Assembly: GCF_033542235.1 (NCBI RefSeq)
Contig: NZ_JAWRCU010000005.1
Location: 248,001-312,000 of the forward strand
Length of the DNA: 64,000 bases
Source of the DNA: JAWRCU01 sp033542235
Lineage (GTDB): Bacteria; Pseudomonadota; Alphaproteobacteria; Rhizobiales; Rhizobiaceae
Reading direction: 5' to 3'
The stretch's first letter is position 1. Each line of letters begins with the position of its first letter. Below, piece by piece: positions 34,522-42,632 of the stretch. Below the pieces are notes generated by a model. The model saw nothing but the letters and a program-made list of their open reading frames with translations. It was not told the DNA's origin and did no database searches. The position numbers and the translations under genes are program-made.

Positions 34522-36030
34522 GTGACGGAAGCGGCACCGCTCCTGGCCGCGCGCGGGGTGTCGAAGTCGTTTTTCGGCAACCCCGTGCTGCGGGATGTTT
34601 CGATCGCCCTTCTGCCGGGCCGCGTGCATGCGCTGCTCGGCGAGAACGGCGCAGGCAAATCGACCCTCATCAACATACTGTCGGGCGCCTTGCCTGCGGA
34701 CGACGGCGCCGTCGAGATCGACGGCCGGCCCGTGGCGCGCATGACCCCGTCGGAGGCTCGGCAGGGGGGTATTGCGGTAGTCCAGCAGGAGCTCAGCCTC
34801 ACCGCGAGCTTGTCGATCGCAGAGAATATCGGGCTCGGCGCCTATCCGCGCCGGTTCGGCATGGTCGATTACAGGGCGCTGGCGGCGCGGGCGAGGTCTG
34901 TCTGTGCTCTGGTTGGCCTCGACGAACCACTTTCCACGCCGGTCGGTGCACTTCCGCTCGGGCGGAGGCAGATGGTCGAGATCGCCAAGGCGCTTTACCG
35001 CGAGCCGCGCGTGCTCATCCTCGACGAGCCGACCTCCTCGCTGTCTGCGACCGAGACCGCGATCCTTACGAAGCTGCTCGAGCGGTTGCGGGCGCAAGGC
35101 GTGGCGATCCTCTACATATCGCACCGGCTGAACGAGGTGATGGCGCTCTGCGAGCATGTGACGGTGCTCAAGGACGGCAGGGTCACCGCGGACCAGCCTC
35201 TCGCCGGGACTGACGCGGCCGGGTTGGTTCGCCTCATGGTGGGGCGCGACCCCGGCGACCTGTTTCCACGCTGGCAGCCTTCCGCATCGACCAATCCGGT
35301 CGTCTCGGTCAAGGATTTCTCCGCCGGGCTGGCGCGCGACATCGACCTCGAGATCCGTACCGGCGAGGTGCTGGGCATCGGCGGCCTCGTAGGGCAGGGC
35401 CAGGAAGATCTGCTGCTCGGCCTCTACGGCGCCATCCCCGCCGTCGCCGCCGCAGCAAAGGTCAATGGCACGTCGGCCTTGCCGGCGGGTGTGCCTCAAG
35501 CCAACGCGCTGGGACTTGCCTATGTGCCGGCCGACCGCAAGCGCGAGGGGCTCCATCTCATCCATTCGATCGCGACAAATCTGATGCTGCCAGACCTCGC
35601 GCGGGTTCCGGCGCTGAGGATCCGGCGCCGCTCGGCGGAGCGCGCGACCGTGCGCGACCTCGCGTCACGATTTGCCATCAAGGGCGATCCGGCGCGGCAG
35701 GCGCAGGCACTGTCGGGCGGCAATCAGCAGAAAGTGGCGCTGGCCAAGTGGATGCCGCACGACCCGCTGGTGCTCCTGCTCAACGATCCGACCCGCGGCG
35801 TCGACGTCGAGACCAAGCGTGAAATCTACATTATGCTCCGCAAATTCGCGGCGGCCGGAAAGGCCGTGGTGCTGCTCAGCTCCGATACACCGGAACTCGT
35901 GCATGTCTGCGACCGCGTCGCAGTCATGCGCGAGGGCCGCCTGGTTGCGATGCTCAGCCACGACGAGCTCAGCGAAGAGCGAATAGTTGCTGCTGCCGTC
36001 GGCGCCGGAAGGCAGAAGCAAGCCGCATGA
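34522..36030 (+). CDS. CUT2-type ABC importer, double ATP-binding protein
   Basis: 502 residues with two ABC cassettes. The N-terminal cassette has Walker A GENGAGKST (about 43-51), Walker B VLILDEPTSSLS, and a modified signature (LPLGRRQMVEIAKAL). The C-terminal cassette has the usual degenerate Walker A (GLVGQGQEDLLLG), the signature LSGGNQQK, and an altered Walker B, LLLNDPTRGVDV, in place of LLLDEPTRG. Start is GTG with GGAAGG upstream, 19 bp after the binding-protein gene. It overlaps the first permease gene by four bases. Confidence 0.92.
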   Translation: MTEAAPLLAARGVSKSFFGNPVLRDVSIALLPGRVHALLGENGAGKSTLINILSGALPADDGAVEIDGRPVARMTPSEARQGGIAVVQQELSLTASLSIAENIGLGAYPRRFGMVDYRALAARARSVCALVGLDEPLSTPVGALPLGRRQMVEIAKALYREPRVLILDEPTSSLSATETAILTKLLERLRAQGVAILYISHRLNEVMALCEHVTVLKDGRVTADQPLAGTDAAGLVRLMVGRDPGDLFPRWQPSASTNPVVSVKDFSAGLARDIDLEIRTGEVLGIGGLVGQGQEDLLLGLYGAIPAVAAAAKVNGTSALPAGVPQANALGLAYVPADRKREGLHLIHSIATNLMLPDLARVPALRIRRRSAERATVRDLASRFAIKGDPARQAQALSGGNQQKVALAKWMPHDPLVLLLNDPTRGVDVETKREIYIMLRKFAAAGKAVVLLSSDTPELVHVCDRVAVMREGRLVAMLSHDELSEERIVAAAVGAGRQKQAA

Positions 36031-36998
36031 GTTCGATCATGAATAGATCGCCCGAACAGAGTGCCGCGCTCTATTGGCCCGTGCAGGTGAACCGCAACAA
36101 CGGGCTCGTCGGACTGTTCGCGGTGGTGCTGCTGTTCGTCATCGCCTACGGCGTCCTCTTTCCCGGCCTGTTCACGCTGTCGGGCTTCGCCAAGTTCACG
36201 CAAAGCTGGTTCCCGCTGGCGCTGGTCGCGATGGCTCAGGCCCTGATGATGCTGACGGGTGGCATCAACCTGGCGATCGGAGCCACGGTCAGCCTCGGCG
36301 CAGTGATTGCCGCGACCACCATGTCGGGTCCACTCGGAGTGGCAGGCGGCGGCGCGGCAGTCGCGCTCGCCGGATTGGCAATCGGCGCTGCCACCGGGCT
36401 GATCGTCGTGAAACTGAGATTGCCGGCGATCGTGGTTACGCTTGCCGGTTCCTTCATCGTGAGCGGCGCCGCACTGCTCATCCTGCCCCGGCCAGGCGGC
36501 GCGGTTCCCGACTGGCTGTCCAACCTGCTTGCCGGCAATACGCCGACCGCCTTCGTCATCCTCGTTCTCGTCGCGCTGCTGTGGAAGCTCTACATGGCGA
36601 CGCCCGTCGGCCTCAGCCTCTACGCCGCGGGCGACAATCCGGTCGGAGCGTATCGTTCCGGCGTGCCGGTCGATGCCGCGCGCATCGCGGCTTATGCAAT
36701 CAGCGGACTCTTATCCACCGGCGCAGGACTGTTCGTCGCTGCCCAGACTGGCTCGGGCGATCCCGTCATCGGCACGGCATTCACCCTGAACTCGATCGCG
36801 GCGGCCGTGCTCGGCGGCATCGGCTTCCTCGGAGGGCAGGGGACTATGCGCGGCGCGCTTGCCGGCAGCCTGCTGCTCAGCCTGATGATCAGCGTCATGT
36901 TCTTTCTCGGCTTCACTCCGGTCGCACAATATGTCGCGCAGGGACTGATCATCATCGGCGCGGTCGCGCTGCCGCAACTGCGGAGGTTGAAGCGATGA
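36027..36998 (+). CDS. CUT2-type ABC importer, permease 1
   Basis: 323 residues, BPD_transp_2 family, about nine hydrophobic segments. Family wording: ALMMLTGGINLAIGATVSLG (about 70-89), LPAIVVTLAGSFIVSGA, and the C-terminal LGGIGFLGGQGTMRGALAGS. It probably forms a heterodimer with the product of the next gene, which overlaps its stop (ATGA). Confidence 0.92.
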   Translation: MSSIMNRSPEQSAALYWPVQVNRNNGLVGLFAVVLLFVIAYGVLFPGLFTLSGFAKFTQSWFPLALVAMAQALMMLTGGINLAIGATVSLGAVIAATTMSGPLGVAGGGAAVALAGLAIGAATGLIVVKLRLPAIVVTLAGSFIVSGAALLILPRPGGAVPDWLSNLLAGNTPTAFVILVLVALLWKLYMATPVGLSLYAAGDNPVGAYRSGVPVDAARIAAYAISGLLSTGAGLFVAAQTGSGDPVIGTAFTLNSIAAAVLGGIGFLGGQGTMRGALAGSLLLSLMISVMFFLGFTPVAQYVAQGLIIIGAVALPQLRRLKR

Positions 36999-37960
36999 GC
37001 GCCACCGGTTCCGTCGCGCCGCGGGGCACCGCCATCCTGCGCAGCAGGCCGTTTCTCACCTTTGCGGTGGTCGCGGCGGTTTGGCTCGTAGCCGGCCTCA
37101 CCATGCGCGGCTTCGGCGCGTTCGGCCATTTACGCTACCTGGTCGAGCTCGCTGCCGTCATCGGCCTCGTCGCAGCGGGCCAGACTTTCGTCGTGGTTGC
37201 AGGCGGCATCGATCTGTCGGTGGCCGCGATCGTCACGGTAAGCGCCGTCGGTCTGCCGCTCCTGTCTGTGCCTGGCGATCCGACCGGGCTGTCCGCGATT
37301 ATCGCGACACTGGCACTGGCCACCGCTATAGGTCTCTTCAACGGGCTTGGCGTCGCTTTCTTGCGCGTTCACCCGATGATCATGACGCTGGCGATGGCAA
37401 CCTTCCTGCAGGGCCTGCTCATCCTCATTGCCGGCGGCACGGCGATCTCACTGGACAACCCGCTGGTGACCTGGCTCGGCAATGCGAGACCGATCGGCAT
37501 TCCGGTCGGCATTATGCTGTGGCTGGTCGTGTCGGCGGCGGTGCTGGTCATCATGCATGCGACACCGTTCGGGGCGCGGGTGTTCGCCTTGGGTGCCAAC
37601 CCGCTTGCCGCCACGCTTTCCGGTGTGCCGGTCAATGCCACGACGATCGTGGTCTACGGCATCAGCGGCTTCACCGCAGGGCTCGCCGGCGTCCTTGTGC
37701 TTGGGATGAATGGTCAGGGTTACGTCGGGATCGGCGATCCCTACCTGCTTGCCTCGATTGCAGCGGTCGTGCTCGGCGGCACCTCCATCCTGGGCGGGAT
37801 GGGTACCTATGCCGGGACCATCCCCGGAGCGCTGCTCCTGGTGACGATTACTGCGCTGATCACCGTGGTCAACGCGTCGCCGGGTTGGCGCAGCATCCTG
37901 TTTGGCTCGCTGATCCTTGGGCTGTTGCTCCTCTCCGGCAGGGAGTCAGCTCGGCGATGA
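36995..37960 (+). CDS. CUT2-type ABC importer, permease 2
   Basis: 321 residues, the same family as permease 1: FVVVAGGIDLSVAAIVTVSA (about 68-87), HPMIMTLAMATFLQGLLILI, VLGGTSILGGMGTYAGTIPG near the C-terminus. Its 3' end overlaps the convergent amidohydrolase gene by 15 bp. Two distinct permeases for one CUT2 ATPase is a known arrangement. Confidence 0.92.
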   Translation: MSATGSVAPRGTAILRSRPFLTFAVVAAVWLVAGLTMRGFGAFGHLRYLVELAAVIGLVAAGQTFVVVAGGIDLSVAAIVTVSAVGLPLLSVPGDPTGLSAIIATLALATAIGLFNGLGVAFLRVHPMIMTLAMATFLQGLLILIAGGTAISLDNPLVTWLGNARPIGIPVGIMLWLVVSAAVLVIMHATPFGARVFALGANPLAATLSGVPVNATTIVVYGISGFTAGLAGVLVLGMNGQGYVGIGDPYLLASIAAVVLGGTSILGGMGTYAGTIPGALLLVTITALITVVNASPGWRSILFGSLILGLLLLSGRESARR

Positions 37961-38872
37961 GAGCTCGTCGAGACGATAAATCCGTTTCGCCGTGCCGAAG
38001 AACAGCGCGTGCTGCTCGGCTTCGGAGAGCGAGGACGTGATGGTGAGGAAGCTGTCATATACCTGGTCGAACGAGGCATGCAGGCCGGCGACCGGAAAGT
38101 CGCTGGCGAACATCGCGCGCTCCGGACCGAAGCAGTCGATGCAATGCATGACGACCGGCCTCAGCGATTCAAGGCTCCAATCATGATCGTAGGCGACGAG
38201 GTCCGAGATTTTCACCGCGACGTTCTCCCGCCGCGCCAGTTCCCTCAGTCCGTCACGCCAGCGACGCATGCCCTCGGCATCGCGGTCGATCGGGCTGCCG
38301 CAATGGTTCAGCACGAAACGCTGGTCTGGGAAATCTGCCGCGAGCCGCGCGGCATCGCCAAGCTGTCGCGGAAACACCATCAGGTCGAAGACCAGGTCGT
38401 GCCGCTTGAGATGCGCAAGGGCGGCACGCCAGCGCGGCTCGTCCATGATGCCGTCGCGCAAAGCGAAGCGCCGGGCGGGATCGGGATCCCAGCTCAATAT
38501 GTCGCGCACGCCGACAACACGGCCGAACGCCGCCTGGGCATCGATAAGATCGGATGCATCGGGGGCCGAAAGCGGTACGTGCACGACATAGCGCGCGGCG
38601 ACGCCCTGCCGGTTGTCGAGCGTTTCGAGCCAGCGGGTTTCCCCGACGCAGTCGTCGCTCGCCCATCCCGCCTCGATATGCACCGTTGCGACGATGTTGT
38701 GGCGGGTGGCGTCGCGCCGATAGTCCTCGGGCAGGTAGTTTTGCCTGAGCGGTCCAAGGTCGCCCAGCCCGCCACGTTCGGCAGCGGCCGAGCTCAGCCA
38801 TGGGTGCCGACCGAGCCGAAGATCCCAAAGGTGATGATGGGCATCGATGATCGGGCCGGAGTAGTTTTTCAC
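37946..38872 (-). CDS. Amidohydrolase 2 family TIM-barrel hydrolase (fuconolactonase-like), paralogue
   Basis: 308 residues. IIDAHHHLWDLRLGRHPWL at the N-terminus, HIEAGWAS, FVLNHCGSPIDRDAEGMRRW and FASDFPVAG match the lactonase-like protein at 22.0-22.9 kb nearly motif for motif, so the two are paralogues. Expected role is hydrolysis of a sugar lactone or similar ring. It is divergent from the D-serine-dehydratase-like gene, with only 50 bp between starts, and convergent with the CUT2 operon. Confidence 0.85.
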   Translation of the reverse strand: MKNYSGPIIDAHHHLWDLRLGRHPWLSSAAAERGGLGDLGPLRQNYLPEDYRRDATRHNIVATVHIEAGWASDDCVGETRWLETLDNRQGVAARYVVHVPLSAPDASDLIDAQAAFGRVVGVRDILSWDPDPARRFALRDGIMDEPRWRAALAHLKRHDLVFDLMVFPRQLGDAARLAADFPDQRFVLNHCGSPIDRDAEGMRRWRDGLRELARRENVAVKISDLVAYDHDWSLESLRPVVMHCIDCFGPERAMFASDFPVAGLHASFDQVYDSFLTITSSLSEAEQHALFFGTAKRIYRLDELSSPS

Positions 38873-38922
38873 GCGAGACCTTCGGAAGTTGATCTGGGAG
38901 GCGCTCGGAGAGGTAGCATGTC

Positions 38923-40242
38923 ATGAATTCAAACACACTCGCCCCGCTCGCAGCACGCGAAAATTTCCCGCTCGACGACCGCATCCGCGGCGTGCCTCCC
39001 GGAACAGAAGGGCTTGCCAGCGGCAGCGTGGCGGCTGAGCGGTGGCATCCCGCCAACGGGCGCATGTCGCTGCCGGTGCTCACTCTCGACGAGGCGGCCT
39101 TCACGGCAAACCGCGACCTATTCCTGCGATATGCGCGCGAGCAGGGCGTTCAGGTGGCGCCGCACGCGAAGACGCCGATGGCGCCCGATCTCGCGTATGC
39201 GCTGGTCGCAGTGGGGGCCTGGGGCACGACGGTGGCCGACATCAGGCAGGCTTCGGTGATGCTGCGCGCCGGTCTGAACCGGCTGATCCTTGCCAACGAG
39301 GTCGGCGGCATCGGAGGCGCGAGACGGCTGGCGGCGTTGATTGAGAAATTTCCGGAAGCCGAGCTTTACGCCTTCGCGGATTCGGTTGCAGCGGCAAATG
39401 CATTGGCGTCGGCGTGGGGGGAGAGCCCTGCGCTGCCCCCGCTCGGCGTACTGATCGAAACCGGTGCGGGACGCGCCGGCGCGCGCACGACCTCCGACGC
39501 GGAAGGCGTGGCCGATGCTGTTCAGGCGACAGGCGGACGGCTCCGGCTGGCCGGCGTCGCAACCTACGAGGGCGCCGCAGCAGTGGCGGATCCGGTGCGC
39601 ACGGACGAGATAATCGGCTCTCTTCTTGCCATGACAGGCGACTTGATCCTGAGGCTGCGTGCCCGCGTCGGTCCCGACGCACCGCTGATCCTCACCGCGG
39701 GCGGCTCGACCTTCTTCGACAAGGTCGTTGCGAAGCTCTTGCCGTTTGCTCGGGAAGCCAAGGCGCCGCTCTTGCTACGCAGCGGCGCGATCTATTTCCA
39801 TGACCATGGCCTCTACGACCGAGCTCTCGCCGCGCTCGATCAGCGCAACGGCTTTGTCGTCGGTGGCGCCGGCGTCTCGGCGCAAGCCGCGTTTCGCCCG
39901 GCCTTGCGCCTGTGGGCCGAAGTGCTGTCGCGCCCGGAACCGGGGCTCGCCATCTGCGGCATGGGTATGCGCGACGTGTCTTTCGACCAGGGCTTTGCCA
40001 AGGTGTTAGCCATCCATCGCAACGGGGAGCGCTTGCCGGCAACTGCGAAAGCGCCCGAGTTGTTCAAACTGAACGACCAGCACGCATTCCTGTCGGTGGC
40101 CCCGGAGGATGGCATTGCGGTGGGAGACGTCGTCGAGTTCGGTATCTCGCATCCCTGTACCTGCCTGGACCGCTATCGCGTCATTTTCGGCACGGACCGG
40201 GACGGTTACGTCCAGCACGCCTTCCCGACCTATTTCGGCTGA
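38923..40242 (+). CDS. D-serine dehydratase/D-threonine aldolase-like PLP enzyme
   Basis: 439 residues, alanine-racemase-type N-terminal barrel with the Schiff-base lysine in VAPHAKTPMAP (about residue 85), followed by a C-terminal DSD1-like domain whose HPCTCLD (about residue 417) offers the His-x-Cys metal site of this family. Relatives are fungal D-serine dehydratase, D-threonine aldolase, BhcC beta-hydroxyaspartate aldolase and bacterial 'amino acid deaminases'. It should act on a D- or beta-hydroxy amino acid. It heads a plus-strand operon with the second deacylase and the second glycosidase-like gene. GAGAGGTAGCATGTC precedes the ATG. Confidence 0.82.
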   Translation: MNSNTLAPLAARENFPLDDRIRGVPPGTEGLASGSVAAERWHPANGRMSLPVLTLDEAAFTANRDLFLRYAREQGVQVAPHAKTPMAPDLAYALVAVGAWGTTVADIRQASVMLRAGLNRLILANEVGGIGGARRLAALIEKFPEAELYAFADSVAAANALASAWGESPALPPLGVLIETGAGRAGARTTSDAEGVADAVQATGGRLRLAGVATYEGAAAVADPVRTDEIIGSLLAMTGDLILRLRARVGPDAPLILTAGGSTFFDKVVAKLLPFAREAKAPLLLRSGAIYFHDHGLYDRALAALDQRNGFVVGGAGVSAQAAFRPALRLWAEVLSRPEPGLAICGMGMRDVSFDQGFAKVLAIHRNGERLPATAKAPELFKLNDQHAFLSVAPEDGIAVGDVVEFGISHPCTCLDRYRVIFGTDRDGYVQHAFPTYFG

Positions 40243-40268
40243 TCGCAGATCAATTGAGAGGACCTTCC

Positions 40269-40310
40269 ATGGTCAAATATTACCTCGCAATCGAGGTCGC
40301 GGCGGTCTGA
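40269..40310 (+). CDS. 13-codon short frame coupled to the second deacylase
   Basis: ATG preceded by GAGAGGACCTTCC; encodes MVKYYLAIEVAAV and ends in TGATG, where the last base of TGA is the first base of the deacylase ATG. The deacylase has no ribosome binding site of its own other than this frame. The peptide reads like the beginning of a longer protein, so it may be the 5' stub of a lost gene that now serves as a coupling leader. No function is assigned. Confidence 0.4.
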   Translation: MVKYYLAIEVAAV

Positions 40311-41323
40311 TGCATACCGGGCTCGTGCATTCCCTCGACCTCGAGCGCGACGGCAAGGTGCTCGACTATCTGAGCATGCCGTTCTCGATCGACCGGTCGC
40401 CGTACTTCCAGTTGAAAGTGCCGGTCTGCGTGATCCGCAATGGCACCGGTCCGTCGGTGCTGCTGATGGCCGGCAACCATGGCGACGAGTATGAAGGCGA
40501 ATTGTCGCTTGCCCGGCTGATCCGCAGGTTGGATCCGGCGCAGGTGAGGGGACGCGTCACCATCCTTCCGATGGCGAACGCGCCGGCGGTGATGGCTGGC
40601 AAGCGCTGCTCGCCGCTCGACGGCGGCAATTTGAACCGCGCCTTCCCGGGCGATCCCAAGGGAACGCCGACGAGCCGGCTGGCGCATTTCCTCGAGAAGG
40701 AGCTGTTTCCGCGCCATGATGTCGTCTTCGACATTCATTCCGGCGGCACCGCGATGGAGCACCTGCCCGTAGCGTTGATCGAGCGCGACGACGATGCCGA
40801 CCGTCATCGGCACACTATTGCTTTGATGAAGGCCCTCGGCATGCCGCACGGCTTTATCGCCGACAACGGCGCCGCCGCCCCGACCTCGCTCGGTGCCGCC
40901 CGTCGCGCAGGTGTCGTCGGCTTGAGCGGCGAGTTCGGCGGCGGCGGCACGGCGACGGTGGACAGCATGGCGATCACCGCGCGCGCCATCGACAATCTGC
41001 TTGTTGCGCTGGGCGTGGTTCAAACGCCGGTGCTCGGCGGGCAAGCAGCGGCGCCCGAGCCGATGCGGCTAATGTCACTCACGCGCCACAGCCAGGGCAT
41101 CTACGCCTCGCGTCGCGGTTGGTTCGAGCCTGCGGTGCGGCTGGGCGACAAAGTTACGGAGGGGCAGATCGCCGGCTGGTATCACGACCTTGAACGGCTC
41201 GAAGCGGAAGCGGAGGAACTGCGCTTCGCCGAAGCGGGGATCGTGATCTCGCGGCGGCTGCACACCATGTGCGAGGCCGGCGACTGTCTCGTGCAGGCAG
41301 CCGAGCTGGTCGGGGAGGCGTGA
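40310..41323 (+). CDS. Succinylglutamate desuccinylase/aspartoacylase-family zinc deacylase, paralogue
   Basis: 337 residues. Zinc ligands in MAGNHGDEYEGE and FDIHSGGTAME, and the Asn-Arg pair in GGNLNRAFPGDP, match the protein at 30.4 kb. It should remove an acyl group from an N-acyl amino acid. It is between the D-serine-dehydratase-like gene and the glycosidase-like gene, 3 bp from the latter. The start at MHTGLVHSL is chosen from the TGATG coupling; upstream in-frame sequence belongs to another reading frame. Confidence 0.84.
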   Translation: MHTGLVHSLDLERDGKVLDYLSMPFSIDRSPYFQLKVPVCVIRNGTGPSVLLMAGNHGDEYEGELSLARLIRRLDPAQVRGRVTILPMANAPAVMAGKRCSPLDGGNLNRAFPGDPKGTPTSRLAHFLEKELFPRHDVVFDIHSGGTAMEHLPVALIERDDDADRHRHTIALMKALGMPHGFIADNGAAAPTSLGAARRAGVVGLSGEFGGGGTATVDSMAITARAIDNLLVALGVVQTPVLGGQAAAPEPMRLMSLTRHSQGIYASRRGWFEPAVRLGDKVTEGQIAGWYHDLERLEAEAEELRFAEAGIVISRRLHTMCEAGDCLVQAAELVGEA

Positions 41324-41326
41324 CCA

Positions 41327-42526
41327 ATGGGTGCGGATACGCTCATGCAACTTTCGATGTGGACTTATCCCTGGGACGTCCAGGATCTCGGCTCCGAGAC
41401 AGTGGAGCGCGAGCTGCGGGAGCGCGCTGGTCTGAACATGGTCAGCCTCGCCACCTCCTACCACGCCGGCCGCTTCCTGCAGCCGCGCAGCCCGCGCCGC
41501 AAGGCATACTTTCCCGAGGACGGCACGATCTATTTCCGGCCGACGGCCGCACGCTGGGCGGATCTCACGATCCAGCCGAAAGTGGCCGACGTGATCGAGG
41601 AAGGAGGTGATGTATTGGCCGAACTGATGCGGCGTCGCGATGACGACGGGCTCGCCATTTCCTGCTGGACGGTCTGCCTGCACAATACGCGGCTCGGCAT
41701 GCTGCATCCTGAGGCCGTCACCCGAAACGCATTCGGCGATCCGAACTTCTATAATCTCTGCCCGTCCAATCCCGACGCGCGCGCCTATGTCCGCACGCTT
41801 GTAGAGGATATCAGCTGGACCTACAGGCCAGACCAGATCGAGCTGGAGAGCCCGGGCTTCATGGGCTTCGCGCATGAATATCATCATGAGAAGGACGGCG
41901 TCGGACTGACGCCCGAAGATGATTTCCTGCTGTCGCTCTGCTTCTGCCCCTCATGTCTCGCACGCGCGGCAAAGGCCGGGGTCGACGGCGAGCCCGCGCG
42001 CAAGCTCGTCCGGCAGTGGATCGTCGAGACATGCGAGCAGGCGGTGCCCTCGCGACGCTTCCCTGACTTCCCTGCAAGCGGACTCGACACCTTCCGTCCT
42101 TGGCCGGAACTGCACGCCTATCTGATGTGGCGTGCCGAGCCTGTCACCAGCCTGGTCGAGGAAATGCGGATGGCGGCAAATCCCGCGACGAAGGTGGTCG
42201 TAATCGATCTGAAGGACGGCTGGCTCGGAGGATGCGATCTCACAGCGCTCGGCAAGGTCTGCGACGGCGCGATACTGTGCGCCTATGACATGCAGGCCGG
42301 AGATGTGGCAAAGCTGGTGGCCTTGGGTCGATCGGCCCTGGGCCACGATAAGTTCCTCGGAACGGGCTACAGACTCTTCTTTCCCGAGATGTCAGGCCCC
42401 GAGACACTGACCGCAAAAGTCGCGCCAGCGCTCGGCGGCGAGGTCGATGGCGTCAATTTCTATAACTATGGCCTGGTGCCAGGTGCCAGACTGGACTGGA
42501 TCGCGGCAGCACTGCGGCGCCTTTGA
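41327..42526 (+). CDS. Predicted TIM-barrel glycosidase-like protein, family not recognised
   Basis: 399 residues without a signal peptide. Segments alternate strand and helix as in a TIM barrel: LSMWTYPWDVQDL, LNMVSLATSYHAG, GLAISCWTVCLHNTR, QIELESPGFMGFAHEYHHE, KVVVIDLKDGW, GVNFYNYGLVP. Glu in QIELES and the His-rich HEYHHEKD are candidate active-site residues. FCPSC is a cysteine pair, like the CGCERC cluster of the other glycosidase-like protein at 23 kb, to which it may be distantly related. GGGGAGGCGTGACCA precedes the ATG. Last gene of the operon. Function unknown. Confidence 0.6.
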   Translation: MGADTLMQLSMWTYPWDVQDLGSETVERELRERAGLNMVSLATSYHAGRFLQPRSPRRKAYFPEDGTIYFRPTAARWADLTIQPKVADVIEEGGDVLAELMRRRDDDGLAISCWTVCLHNTRLGMLHPEAVTRNAFGDPNFYNLCPSNPDARAYVRTLVEDISWTYRPDQIELESPGFMGFAHEYHHEKDGVGLTPEDDFLLSLCFCPSCLARAAKAGVDGEPARKLVRQWIVETCEQAVPSRRFPDFPASGLDTFRPWPELHAYLMWRAEPVTSLVEEMRMAANPATKVVVIDLKDGWLGGCDLTALGKVCDGAILCAYDMQAGDVAKLVALGRSALGHDKFLGTGYRLFFPEMSGPETLTAKVAPALGGEVDGVNFYNYGLVPGARLDWIAAALRRL

Positions 42527-42632
42527 AAAAGGGAAGGGGAGATCGAGCTCGCGTCAGCGCACCGAGTGAGATCCCCCAATCCCAACTACCCAGGCTGACC
42601 GTCAGCGCGGACATGAGAGGCAAGTGCCTCGA

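Noticed and set aside
36074..36994. Long plus-strand frame overlapping permease 1 of the CUT2 operon
   Set aside because: Arg/Ala-rich shadow of a well-supported permease; the real second permease begins at 36995 with ATGA coupling.
31450..40242. Assignment of the dehydratase and the D-serine-dehydratase-like protein to the beta-hydroxyaspartate cycle
   Set aside because: The cycle also needs an aminotransferase and an iminosuccinate reductase next to them, which are absent; the two genes are 6.5 kb apart in different operons and the PLP protein is longer than BhcC.
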